A DNA stretch of 64,000 nt from Glandiceps talaboti (GCF_964340395.1 NC_135561.1:7238518-7302517), one strand, 5' to 3'. Shown: positions 12,401-36,750, counted from the first letter of the stretch. Notes: generated by a model not told the origin, from the sequence alone. Translations and numbers: made by a program.

Positions 12401-12470
12401 TTTTTCAATTGTCATTCTTACAGAACGCATGTCCTCTCTCCGCAAGTACAAAGCGTCAAAGTTGATGTAG
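8213..12470 (+). CDS. Secreted Asp/Ser-rich repeat protein, 3 coding exons, 438 residues
   Basis: The coding exons are 8213-9401, 12006-12086 and 12424-12470. The phases agree (1189+81+47 = 1317 nt, stop TAG at 12468-12470). Residues 1-18 form a typical signal peptide (hydrophobic LILVVAVGLL, cleavage likely after VTA), so the product is secreted. The mature chain is acidic and low in complexity: a Leu/Asp/Ser/Pro module (LPSD, LDLDPSAIPSD motifs), a DSDSSEY stretch, and a 13-residue repeat of the type ISVVSSSAKSDSD. The signal-peptide-proximal part through the Ser repeats is duplicated in tandem, 172 codons in frame. The last exons add a charged, probably helical tail (EIQELKREEN, then VLNKAIGILK). 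The unspliced frame stops at 9412, inside intron sequence; the GTAAGG donor at 9402 avoids this. No family is recognised. Composition would suit an extracellular matrix, mucus or mineral-associated protein, but that is inference. Confidence 0.75.
8240..9271 (+). repeat. 516-bp in-frame tandem duplication within the secreted-protein exon
   Basis: Unit 1 is about 8240-8755 and unit 2 about 8756-9271, offset exactly 516 bp (172 codons). The two are almost identical, with a few substitutions such as a Thr/Lys change at the codon before the shared WKLSQKH and differences in the Ser repeats. Unit 1 starts inside the signal-peptide coding sequence, so a second copy of its C-terminal part (AVGLLHVTAKPAFN) lies in mid-protein. 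A finer 39-bp (13-residue) periodicity is present in each unit, at about 8640-8755 and 9160-9300. The low divergence suggests a recent event. Confidence 0.9.
9459..9808. repeat. (ATGT)n/(ATGC)n microsatellite
   Basis: About 350 bp of ATGT with ATGC blocks and a short GT patch near 9660-9680, inside the first coding-region intron of the secreted-protein gene. Confidence 0.97.
9892..11917. mobile_element. 2-kb non-autonomous terminal-inverted-repeat element
   Basis: The left end (about 9892-9940: AGGGGTGGACCATTTGATAT, then CCTGG, poly-G, CTTGGAAGATT) reappears in reverse complement at about 11868-11916. These inverted ends match over roughly 45-48 bp. Purine-rich, more diverged sequence with a shared ATCCGGATAT motif continues inwards at both ends (9983-9993 and 11762-11772). 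No transposase frame is present. The element fills most of the intron between the first two coding exons of the secreted-protein gene. The superfamily is not assigned. Confidence 0.65.
10650..11450. repeat. Tandem repeat block inside the 2-kb element
   Basis: About three degenerate units (165-250 bp apart) share ATGCTATGAAACTTTATTTA (10740, 10987, 11149), a TCTGAAAGTGTCTGTGAATR stretch, and in two units a CTAGGGGGA.ACCCCCTAGAAC segment with poly-C. It is probably internal amplification in the transposon. Confidence 0.75.
12006..12086 (+). CDS. Secreted repeat protein, second coding exon
   Basis: 81 nt between the acceptor TTGTAG (AG at 12004-12005) and the donor GTGAGC (12087), phase 1 to phase 1. 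It encodes VLNKAIGILKSRNN and a Gln/His/Lys-rich continuation in frame with the preceding exon. Confidence 0.65.
12424..12470 (+). CDS. Secreted repeat protein, last coding exon
   Basis: A pyrimidine-rich acceptor (TTCTTACAG) ends at 12423. Phase 1 entry gives ERMSSLRKYKASKLM and then TAG. It is short, but phase and charge fit the preceding exon. Confidence 0.6.
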
Positions 12471-12656
12471 AACATTTGCAACCGATTACGACATATGAAA
12501 ACTGACAACTGGATCAAGATCAAGTTTAATGTGGAACGGGGAACAGGGAACACTACGACGTCTTGGTAACATAGAAAAAAATAAACGACCATGCCACATA
12601 TAGATGACGTCATATTTCAGCAGTGCAGTGAAAAACGAACAACTCGCAAGTCTTTT

Positions 12657-12865
12657 TAGTGGTCTGAGGTTGTTATCATGGAACTACGAAGGCCGAGTAC
12701 GAAAGCCGAGACAGTTCTTCACAATTGACATTGAAAAAAAACGATAACGTGACGTAAACAATAGAGACATCGCCTGGAAGTCCCTCTGCACTCAATTACA
12801 TAGAACAAAAAACCCTCTATAAAGAAAATCTGTCTTAAGCCGTGACGGTATACCTCAGACCACTA
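12657..12865. mobile_element. Short inverted-repeat element with TA flanks
   Basis: TA-GTGGTCTGAGG at 12657-12669 is matched by CCTCAGACCAC-TA at 12853-12865. The inverted termini and TA dinucleotide flanks are typical of Tc1/mariner-type miniature elements; the superfamily is inference. The interior contains an ACGAAGGCCGAG motif whose reverse complement recurs at about 12953-12966, in a neighbouring copy. Confidence 0.6.
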
Positions 12866-12893
12866 TATTTTCAGTAGTGGTCTGAGGGTATAC
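12848..12893. repeat. Hairpin palindrome at the junction of two inverted-repeat elements
   Basis: GTATACCTCAGACCACTA (12848-12865) pairs with 12875-12893 over 18 bp with a single bulged base and a 9-nt loop. It forms where the right end of one TAGTGGTCTGAGG element abuts the left end of another. Confidence 0.75.
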
Positions 12894-13274
12894 GTAGCTT
12901 GGTAAATTGACTAATTTCCTGTATTTCGACTATAAAATATGTAGAATGGCTCGGCCTTCGTACAGAACATAATATGATCTCGCCCAATTCATTTTAATTG
13001 AACCCAGTGCACGGTCTATAAAAATATTGTTCTTGTTAGGTTACTTTAGTAAGTATCTTTATAACAACCAATATCATAATACACATCTGGCAACTGACAG
13101 AGCTCTCATCAATTATTCATACTTTGATTAAATATTATGACGTATGTTTGGTTACCAAAATTCAAGAAGCGCTGCAGTCTGTGTTATCTTCAGTCTTTGT
13201 TCCGTCCTACTTTATCTGACGATGATATTCCTATTCTCCATCAGTAGAGTCGTATAGATGTGAGTTTTGTACAC

Positions 13275-13619
13275 CGACTTAAGGGGCACAAGCCGAGTTT
13301 ACACGTTAATGTTTTGTTGGTTTTCCAAAAGGTACTCCTAGTTTTGTACTTACTGAACGTACTTAAACATAAAAATTGTAATTGAGTGAACTCAACAAAC
13401 CTTGTATTAAGATATAAGCTTACACAATGTAACTTATAAGCAATCTGATGACGTCATTGTAGACGTATACAATTGTCGAGAAAAGCTCTGCTATGTAATC
13501 AAAGTGTTCTAATGACAATGCCCTAAGACAACGATGTCATAGAAAACATGTTTATCGACATTAACATCATACTAGAACTTGCGTAAAACGTTTATAAACT
13601 CGGCTTGTGCCACCTCAGT
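13275..13619. mobile_element. ~345-bp terminal-inverted-repeat element
   Basis: GGGGCACAAGCCGAGTTTAC at about 13283-13302 is matched in reverse complement at about 13590-13612 (AAACTCGGCTTGTGCC), with partial matching beyond at both ends. There is no coding capacity, so this is a miniature DNA transposon remnant. Confidence 0.6.
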
Positions 13620-16300
13620 ATATCACTGTGACAGGTACAGATTGTGTCACGTGATAGTATGGATCATGTCATGTTAGATTTTCTATGATTAGCTGAACTA
13701 ATAATTTTGAATACGAATTATATAAATGAAATTTTGGTAAGAAAAAAAATTACTTTTTAACCTAAGAGAAGCTAACCTTGTGTTTTATGATATATTTAGC
13801 TTTAGTAGCTGTAGCCATGGTAACTACAATGCAGTGCATCCTTCTGAGACGATGTCAATAATTTGAGAGAATTATTCCCGCTCAGAATTCATTGACTTTT
13901 TATTTTTTGACGCTATTGATGTTTAAGTTTACAGGTGAATTTCAGACACATGGTAAGAAAATACCACACTATTGTGTTGATACGTGGCAAGCTTGTTTAT
14001 TGAATACAATCCCATGTAATACTAGGAGCAATCACTGAACATGGGCGATAACAAAGCAACACTATATACAAGCCACTTTCTAAACTGTAACCACAGTGTT
14101 ACTGTCATAGTATATCACCCATCGACTTTGTTCGACAACCTTCCAAGTGAGCACAGTTCGTGGTCTTGCTGGAAGACGACAACCACACCTATTCTATCAC
14201 TGTACGCCGCTTACCTGTCAATCTACTGCAACACATGAAGCTTAGTTACTAGTACTAGACTTTTGTGAAGAAAGATGCACATAGTTACAGCTACTGTGGC
14301 TTTAAAAGTATGGTTTTATATTATAATGTTTTATACAAGTTTTCTGGGCAAAGGAGGCAATAATTATGTTCTCCATCCCACACCGGCGGCTATCGTACTT
14401 ACCGTGTCCATAAATGAGATATATAGATACTTGTTGCACCGCTCACGTGTGTATGACAACGAAACGCCCTCTAACTAAAGTACCACAGGTAGACCTTGAC
14501 TGCTGCTGCTTTGATGTACGATTCACTACTATACAGATATATTATATATATGGAACGTGCAAAAGACTTCAGTCAGTTGAGCCACAGGTATGTCTTGTCT
14601 GTGGTTGAGCCTTCCGGGCGAACTAGATAACCCTGTTGTTTATTTTCGTTTTTTATTTGTTTCCATTTTATTTTGTTTTTACATACACTGGCAGAAGTTT
14701 ATTCACAAACCATATACATATAGGACATTTCTGTCATAAGTGAATGGTGCTAGCATTTCTATCATTTCAATGTTGGACACACAATTTTTGATCGAAGCTT
14801 TTGAAATAAAACACTTAATCTACTTTTTAACGATGCAAATTAATGAGTGGAACTTGATAATTTAGTCAGTGTGACAAACAAGTCGGAGCAAGTATGAGTG
14901 GCATGGCTGACATCTGGTATCTTACAGTCTAATCGATCAACCATATTTGTAAATGCTTATTTATACACATACATACCATCATTCATGCAGAACAGGTTTT
15001 GATCGACTTAAACATGTCCTACCCTTTTCACCGAGCTATCTGAGACCTCAATACAAGATACAACAACATGACAACATATTGTTCATATCATTGTTTCAAC
15101 TAAAATAATAGGTGATTAACAAGTCAAGTTTAACCTCAACAGTCATCCACTTTTCTTTCTCAAATTACGGCTTACTAGTGTGAAAACAACTTATCAATAT
15201 GCATGTACAGTGATTAGGTTAAACGTTGCTATTCTTACAATCTTACGTAATAATATGCGCCTCAGTGGAAAACAACAGCTTTAAACTTCAATCATCAACT
15301 CATTCTAACTCAGACCACTAGAAGAATGGTCTGGGATTCTAATAAACATGAAGAAGAAAATAATCGGGGGTTGCGCCATGGAGATTTTTGGTTTAGAGAA
15401 AATGACGTAGTAAAATGGGTCCATTTTGGAATTCAAAATGGCCACCAAACTCAGTGTCAGTTCTATGGCCCGGGAAAGAATTGTCGATTCCATCGAAAAT
15501 AAGATGGTGCAGTGAACCATATTCATTTTAAAAGGCTACAAAATGAACCACGCAAAATCTTTCATACAGCTAAATTTTGGGAGATTTAAGAAATATACTT
15601 TAAGTGCATTCTAGATCTACCTTTAACTTAAAGTGGCCATGCATATAGATGACACGGAGGATTGGGTATTTACTTAGATTTTTTATTTATAAAACAATGT
15701 TATCATATCTCCTTACTATAATAACGACCAAGTCTGTGTTTGCAACTCACTCAATAAATTGCAACAGATTAACAAACGTGTAAAAATAATTGTTATTGTA
15801 TGAACTTTGTACTTTTTGGATTGTGTTTTTGCGATGTACTGAGTTATAAACACAGACTCGGCCAATTAAATGTTGTTTCACGTTGATTTTCCAAGTAGGA
15901 CGCCATGATACGTGTGTTTTATAAATCCAAAGTAAATTACCCAATACGCATCCATACGACCACTTTAAGCTTAGAGATTTAGTCAATCATGAAAGAAATG
16001 TTGGGTCATTGTAAAAGTTAACTGAGATCGGTGTCGGATGTTACCCTGTGTTCATTTTGATAGGTCCAGTGAAAAAAAAATCATGTGTACACTTATATCC
16101 AATTCTACACCTTCACTAAATATTGCCTTCAGCATGAATCTGTATGACTGACATGTATAATTGATAGTATTATGTGGAGTACATTTTTACGGAGATAGAG
16201 TACATTGATTTATAGCACTTGTGCAACATTTGACCTATATATACCGCCCTCAAGTGACAGGTCACCTTAGGTTACCTAAGGTCAGTTGTGTAATTTCAAC

Positions 16301-16438
16301 ATGGCAGCTTCCAGATACCGAAAGTTTCTTCGTCTCTGTGAACAGTGGCCCATCGACAAAACCAAACGAGGCCGTGACGTAGCACAACATATACGAGACA
16401 GAGTTGCCGTAGCTTTCAAACACGGTGATAACTCACAG
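16301..16438 (+). CDS. UQCC2: UQCC2 exon 1
   Basis: 46 codons from the ATG (context CAACATGGC) to HGDNSQ, donor GTAAGT, phase 0. It holds the conserved [14 protein letters not shown] and TKRGRD segments. Confidence 0.93.
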
Positions 16439-18328
16439 GTAAGTATTATTTTCAATCAACACGGACCTCCAAAGATCGTGAAAGGTCTGACCGGCCGCGA
16501 TGCCACTCACTAGCATGAGGCATGACAGATTATGTATTTCACGTAGCGTTTTGTAATTCTGTTACGAATGAGGACGATCTTATTAACTGATCTGTGTTGG
16601 ATATATCATGGAAGTATCGCCCACTTCCATGGATATATCAAGATCTTCCTTGTGTGCAAACGTTGCGTTGTCTCTTCAGCCTTCTGAGTAGAAATCTCCC
16701 CGCGGGGATGGGGTTCGGTAGAGGATGTAGGGATGTGACGTCTGGTCACATAATATATACACCGTTTATAAACAATTATAAGCTGAACAATGCACCACCT
16801 ACATCTTGTTACTATTTGTATTTTTTCTCCTAGATATCTAACGAACTAGAATGTGATAGAATTTACGACAATTTACATCAAATAAATACAGACTATTTTA
16901 AGAACAAGGTAAGTTTACTCTCTCCAGCGTCTATGCTTTACAACATGTCTTCATTTATTGCATGTACTAGTATGTACCAAAGCACAATGAATAGAGAGGT
17001 TGTAATCAAGTTCATTCCTATTTTGCCCAAATGAGATAAAAACTAAAACTCAGTAAGAGCAACTCGATGTCAACAGTGTGTAGTTGAGATGAGAGTATGC
17101 ACAAAAGGCGTTTTTGCAAACTTTTTGGTAGCCAAAATTTAATATCATAATATATCATGTTCTTATCTTCATAATGAGTGAGATCTCTACCACTTTCTGT
17201 GCACTATTTGTTGAAATAGTATAAGGATATTTTAGAGTGAAAGATAAGTAATCAACAAGAAATCGTGGATGCGGAAACTGACATCAACTTAAAAAGACAA
17301 TATAAAACTGTTCTCCCCAATCTGTAATGGCTGTACATCTGATTAGAAGAAACCAATAACACAGAGACCATATGGAAAACAAAACTACCTGAACTAGACA
17401 CTCACATGAAAACATTATATGTATAAAAAATAAAATAAAAAATCTACCAATCCCACCTATTCTAAAAGTGAATGTAATTGTCACCACACATTTTTTTTTT
17501 GTTAGACCTAAGTCTCAGTGGACACACAGGCTGATGAATGTAGACATGCAACTAGAATTTTCAAGTATTGAAAAGGAAATTTATCATAGAAGAGAAAGCC
17601 TAATGGTTTATACTTCAGAAACTCCAACCATAGAATAATTTGTTTTTATGATTTCTATTACAGTATCCCAGACTTTATGACACAACAGCAACTGGCTGTA
17701 CTCTAGATGAATGCAGATTATTAGTAGCAACAGGTAGGTCAAAGGTCAAATATGATAAGTCATGAATATGTAGATTAGTAGCAGCAACAGGTTAGTCAAA
17801 GGTCAATATGCTTTCCATCCATATGTAGATTAGTATATGTACTAATCACTAGCAACAGGTAAGTCAAAGGTCAAATATGATCATAAAGAATATGTAGATT
17901 AGTACGAGCTACAGGGAGGTCAAAGGTCAAGATTGTCATGAATATGTAGATTAGTACTAACAACAGGTATGTCAAAGGTCAAATATGATTGTCATGAATA
18001 TTTAGATTAGTACTAGTAATGGGTTCTCCAAATATAATAATGTGTCATGGATATCTTTGAGAAACTCAGAACTGAACAAACTGAACAAGCTGTTAAGTTA
18101 CTTGTGCATCTTGTGGAATAAAAATTGATGACATGGCTGAGCAGTCTACAGGCCAATTTGTTGTGTAGAGTGGTGTTGAAAAACATAGTCCCACTACTTA
18201 TATGATACATCATTACATGTTTATCTTGTTGACTTTCAGATAGCATAAAACAAATGGAAGACTATGACAAGGGTTATCTACACAAAATGAAAGACTCTGT
18301 TATAAAAAATAACAATGAGACCAGATAA
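16301..18328 (+). CDS. UQCC2: Ubiquinol-cytochrome c reductase complex assembly factor 2, complete, 4 exons
   Basis: The exons are 16301-16438, 16834-16908, 17664-17733 and 18240-18328 (138+75+70+89 = 372 nt, 123 residues plus stop). The start [17 protein letters not shown] with TKRGRD at residues 21-26 matches animal UQCC2 (human 126 residues) along its length, including the [16 protein letters not shown] stretch across exons 2-3. The family acts in mitochondria with UQCC1, stabilising newly made cytochrome b early in complex III assembly. Splice phases (0, 0, 1) are consistent, with acceptors TAG, CAG and CAG and donors GTAAGT, GTAAGT and GTAGGT. The gene runs tail-to-tail with RFC1. Intron 3 carries a tandem array of copies of the exon 3 donor region. 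The C-terminus is short and Asn-rich. Confidence 0.93.
16834..16908 (+). CDS. UQCC2: UQCC2 exon 2
   Basis: 25 codons between a pyrimidine-rich acceptor (TCTCCTAG) and donor GTAAGT, phase 0-0. Encodes [18 protein letters not shown] and continues to YFKNK. Confidence 0.9.
17664..17733 (+). CDS. UQCC2: UQCC2 exon 3
   Basis: 70 nt encoding [20 protein letters not shown] and VAT, then one base of the next codon (phase 1). The donor is GTAGGT. The last ~20 bases plus donor are repeated several times downstream in the intron. Confidence 0.92.
17714..18023 (+). repeat. Tandem array of exon 3 edge plus 5' splice site in UQCC2 intron 3
   Basis: After the true donor (17734) come five degenerate copies, about 50-70 bp apart, of a unit made of the exon 3 tail (AGATTAGTAGCAGCAACAG) and the intron start (GTNNGTCAAAGGTCAA). 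Copies at 17791, 17859 and 17967 keep GT with a good donor context (GTTAGT, GTAAGT, GTATGT). The copy near 17918 has lost it (GGGAGG), and the last, near 18021, is degenerate. Confidence 0.88.
18240..18328 (+). CDS. UQCC2: UQCC2 exon 4
   Basis: Acceptor TTTCAG. Phase 1 entry gives [20 protein letters not shown], a short tail, and TAA at 18326-18328. Confidence 0.9.
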
Positions 18329-18968
18329 CAGACAACCACACATGAATAATATGAAGATATATATGGACTATGAGTTATTGAACTTGTTAGAAGTTGATGT
18401 GTTTTGTAGGACTGTTATTACCATGCTTGTTGGAAACTTATTCAGACTATCCTGGTGGAAGTACGGCTCAGCAGTATATTGTGATCAAATATGTATCTCT
18501 TGAAGAGGTTATGAGGAGTTTGTACTTGATATTTATATTTGAGTTATCTTGCATGAAAGTAATATTTATGGCAATTTGTTTGCATTGTAAGTAAAATGGC
18601 TACTACACATGTCTATTTTTAATTGGAAACCCAAAACAAAAGAAGGTACAAGCTAATGCCAGTTTGTCTATGCTAGGTGTCCTGTATTATTGAATTTCAG
18701 TGTAAGTTTTACAATTCATGAAGTATGTTTACATTCATTTTGTTGACAGCGTCTCTTACTGCCACACATGAAATTTAAGCCTCACTTTCATTTGATGGGA
18801 TGTTCCATTATCCTGTAGGGTAGGGGTGTTTTCATGTTTGAAGCGTCTTTCTCTCTTTGCATTGGCAGTATTTTTTTTTTCATTTGAGGTGTCCACAAGT
18901 CTTCAGGCTCTTTTTGTTGCTGTCTGAATGACATTATTAGTTGTTCATATCACTGCAAGTTTCATTCG

Positions 18969-19327
18969 CCTGTTTACATTGCAATCTGTGTTTTACTTCG
19001 CTGTCTGACGAATCACTTGTATCGCTAGCAATGACAAACAATTAATGTTTGAAAATTATATGCTCAAACTGATAGGTCACAATGTGGAGTGATAACATAC
19101 ATCTGCCTAATTGACCATATTCGAATGAAATCAATATGTAAATGTGCCCTCACTGAGATAAGCACAACAGCAACCTGATTTACATATAGTGAATATTATG
19201 TAAATATCTACATACAGGCATGCTGGTGACAGCCCTTGGGGGTGTGGTTAATTTAATTGTTTGCCATTGCTAGCATTACAAGTGGTTTTTTAGACAGAGA
19301 AGTAAATATAGACTGCAATGTGACAGG
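18969..19327. mobile_element. Foldback/miniature transposon, long terminal inverted repeats (copy 1)
   Basis: The left arm (about 18969-19045, CCTGTTTACATTGCAATCTG onward to GCTAGCAATGACAAACAATT) pairs with the right arm (about 19248-19327). The imperfect arms are about 75 bp. A shorter relative with the same arms and centre (CATGCTG...GCC.TTGGGGG) is at 61726-61923. Confidence 0.75.
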
Positions 19328-19765
19328 TTAAAGTTTCAGTGAAATGAAAGATTACAATGATGCCTGAGATTAGTGTAAATAGAATTTGGTTTCCATTCCC
19401 AGAGAATAGAATGGTGGGTGGGGGAGGGAGAGAAAGAAGTAAATATGTTCAAGTCATAGTGAGTTTTGTTTTAATCAATACCCTTGCAACTGAATTAAGT
19501 GTCAAAGTATACTACTGTGTCAAGATTACAACAGCAGAAAGTGAGCTTTGAGCTAAGATGGACACAGACTAAAACCAATGTTGTGATATGTTTGTATGTT
19601 ATTGAATGAACGTTGGTTAATTTTACTCACATTCGGGTGGTGTTTGTGATGACCTCCACAACCTTGCAATATACATTTTTGGAGACTTGCTGTGTCTACA
19701 CTATCTTGATGACAGGGCGATTATATCCTGCCCACCACACAGGCTATTTTCCACTTGTACAATCT

Positions 19766-19809
<44 letters not shown>

Positions 19810-19810
19810 C
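19766..19810. repeat. (CAA)n microsatellite
   Basis: 15 consecutive CAA/ACA units. Encodes a meaningless poly-Asn/Gln/Thr frame. Confidence 0.97.
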
Positions 19811-20356
19811 GATCTATCAAATCATTACAGCACCAATCTTGAGACCAGTCTTCTGTTGAGTCTCACTGAATGGTTTATGGCACACAACAAGCTTTCAAGA
19901 ACAATGTTATCAGTTTCGTTTTGAGACAATCCAGGCTGTATGTTTGAGAGAACTGTCAGTAGGAGATTTTGTCTCATTGCAGATCGTGCGAAATATGCAA
20001 ATATGGATAGCAACAATAGTTGTCAATCGTGATCGTGGTCAAGCTTTCACCATGGCCATGTGTGATGACGTTGAGAATAGTGTTGCTAAGCGTTTGACAC
20101 TTTCAGCTTGACCACCCTCAAGTGGTTGTTATGAATGCAATGGCTCACATGAGATCTCGTGACACTGAGACAAAAAAAGGCTTATTAGCAAACAGTTCTA
20201 AAGTAGTTTTTAGTTTGTGTTCATCTCAGTAAGACATAAGCTTGGTTTCCATAGTACTAGTATCACACCTCATCAATAACACACATTAAGAGAGTGGTAT
20301 ACTAACTTCATGAATGTTTTACATGTGTATTTTTCTTTGTTTTTACATCAATTGTT

Positions 20357-20362
20357 AATAAA
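20357..20362 (+). terminator. Candidate polyadenylation signal for UQCC2
   Basis: Canonical AATAAA on the plus strand, 2.0 kb after the UQCC2 stop and 170 bp from the opposing RFC1 candidate signal. Confidence 0.35.
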
Positions 20363-20526
20363 TTCTGAAGAGTTTGTCAAATTTCTGTGCCCTTTGGAGT
20401 CTCTTTTAAAAAAAATATTTGTTTGGTTCACATGGCAATGTTAGAAACATATTGGAGGAATTGAAACATGACAAACCAACAAACAAATCTATAACACAGA
20501 CCAAAGAGATTTGACAAATAATCCTT

Positions 20527-20532
20527 TTTATT
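20527..20532 (-). terminator. RFC1: Candidate polyadenylation signal for RFC1
   Basis: AATAAA on the minus strand (TTTATT on the given strand), 1.25 kb downstream of the RFC1 stop. It is the nearest canonical signal I found. Confidence 0.4.
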
Positions 20533-20688
20533 TGCCTAGAAATGAAATATTACAATACATGATGTTCACATACTAACTTTCTCCAGAATGTCCCTTTTCT
20601 GGGATCTGTGAGTTTCTTTGAAAGCTACCTATAAAATTGTTGAACTCGTTCAGCAAACTGCTGTCCATGAAGTAGCCTACATGTACAC

Positions 20689-21076
20689 TTGAAGGACTAT
20701 CACTGCCACACTATCCTACCTGACATTTTGATTTTTTAAATTTTCACTATCGTTCCAAGTCTGTCCGACTCCTATTTCCACGAGTGGATATTAAGCCATG
20801 CCCTGCCATACACATAACGTGTGTAAAACATTAATTAGCATACATTTGAATAAAATTTGATGTACATGGGTGCGCAAGTCTTATGTACATATATCCTGAT
20901 TGCACAATTTAAATATATCTAATTATGCATTCGACCAACCATGGTCTATGATGGAATGCCATTCAAACCAGGTGGAAACAGGAGTCAGTGTAGACTTGAA
21001 AGGACAGCAAAAATTCAATATATCAAAATGTCAGTTAGGATAGCGGAATAGTGTGGTAGTAGTGATAGTCCTTCAA
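20689..21076. mobile_element. Foldback transposon with ~100-bp inverted arms in the RFC1 3' region
   Basis: The left arm 20689-20781 (TTGAAGGACTATCACTGCCA onward to CTCCTATTTCCAC) pairs with the right arm 20971-21076 read in reverse (same start and end, a few indels). The central ~190 bp is unrelated. If RFC1 is polyadenylated near 20527, this foldback is part of its 3' UTR and could form a long double-stranded RNA stem. Confidence 0.8.
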
Positions 21077-21780
21077 ATCTACTGGTCAGCTATCAGTAAA
21101 GTGTAAGTGAGACTGACACACTGCCCTCACCTGTGCAATACAAAATCTCTGGCCATAGAGATGTCACAAAATGCATGTTCACTCTGTCTTTAAAGTTACA
21201 AACCAAGAGATCTATCATTGGATAGCATTGAATTTGAGATGAAATCTTTGCATTCTATGGCCGGCTCTCCTATCACACAATGCTGTTTTCCATTCATGGA
21301 TCTTTCATAACTATCTCATAGATATCATTATAACTGATAACATGTAAGAACAGAGTGGTATGCAAGAAATGTACAAGTCATTCTACCAACAACAACAGTA
21401 GCAATGTTTCTGTCACCTACTGACCAACAGAAAAATCAATCCTAAATTTAATTCCAGTAAAAGAACATTCCATCATTTCATATAAATCTCTTAGAGACAC
21501 TAAATGCTAATATTCTACATTCTGCGTCTAAACTGCAGTAAGGAATTGGATTGTTGTGTCAAGTACTGAGGAGCTTCATTCTGCGTGAAGTAGATATTAC
21601 TGTTGCCATGGCAATGATGGTATCCATTTACCACTGTTGCCATGGTAACTGGCGGCCATTTTGGTTTGGCTGCTACATTTTGTATCTGTGGTAGCTTAGT
21701 CCAATCACAATACTGAGAGACAGGTAGACATTTTGTAATATTGTAAACATTGTTACATCACTATTCCCCACTGGGAACAA

Positions 21781-36427
<14,647 letters not shown>

Positions 36428-36730
36428 ACTAGAAGTGTGTATTTCAAAACATCATACTCCGTGAATCAGCTGTCATGTCTACTTCGCGCCAAAAAGTTCA
36501 CTGAGCATGCGCGAACTAAAACTTCGCTTCATCTCTTCCGGGGTATGGGATATTTGACAAACGTACCAAAATATTCACTTCTTGACGTCTCCTTGTATTG
36601 GCATGGCTTTAAGTATGTACCTTTCACGTTTTTAAAAATATACTGTAAATAAACTAAACTGTTTGAAAACACGATTTTGTCTGCTATATGCAAATAACAT
36701 GCGCACGCAGCGAATAGTTGTCGAGAGAAA
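36428..36730. promoter_or_regulatory. Divergent promoter shared by RFC1 and the plus-strand small gene
   Basis: Only 303 bp separate the two start codons. Visible sites: an E2F-like TTCGCGCCAAAA at 36483-36494, an NRF1-like GCATGCGCGAAC at 36506-36517, a second NRF1-like TGCGCACGCAG at 36700-36710, and a YY1-like AAAATGGCGG overlapping the plus-strand start (36728-36737). CpG is locally richer than in surrounding DNA and no TATA box was seen. E2F control of RFC1 fits its S-phase role; actual binding is inference. Confidence 0.65.
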
Positions 36731-36750
36731 ATGGCGGACCCGTTGAACAG
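36731..36750 (+). CDS. Small unidentified gene, exon 1
   Basis: ATGGCGGACCCGTTGAACAG followed by donor GTAAAC. Six codons plus two bases. Confidence 0.6.

Larger units (their letters stand above)
12471..16300. other. Intergenic region
   Basis: This lies between the secreted-protein gene and UQCC2. It holds two inverted-repeat elements (below), a second partial TAGTGGTCTGAG element from 12875, and AT-rich DNA. One possible minus-strand splice donor after ATGGACACG near 14401-14414 was not strong enough to call. The UQCC2 promoter should lie just left of 16301. No TATA box was recognised. Confidence 0.55.
18329..20362 (+). other. Probable long 3' UTR of UQCC2
   Basis: No coding sequence was seen. 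The first AATAAA on the plus strand that I found after the stop codon is at 20357-20362. The stretch contains a foldback transposon (18969-19327) and a CAA repeat (19766-19810). The true cleavage site could be earlier if a non-canonical signal is used. Confidence 0.35.

Noticed and set aside
14401-14470. Possible minus-strand exon ending ATGGACACG before GTAAGTACG
   Set aside because: Acceptor and donor are acceptable, but no similarity and no partner exon was found.
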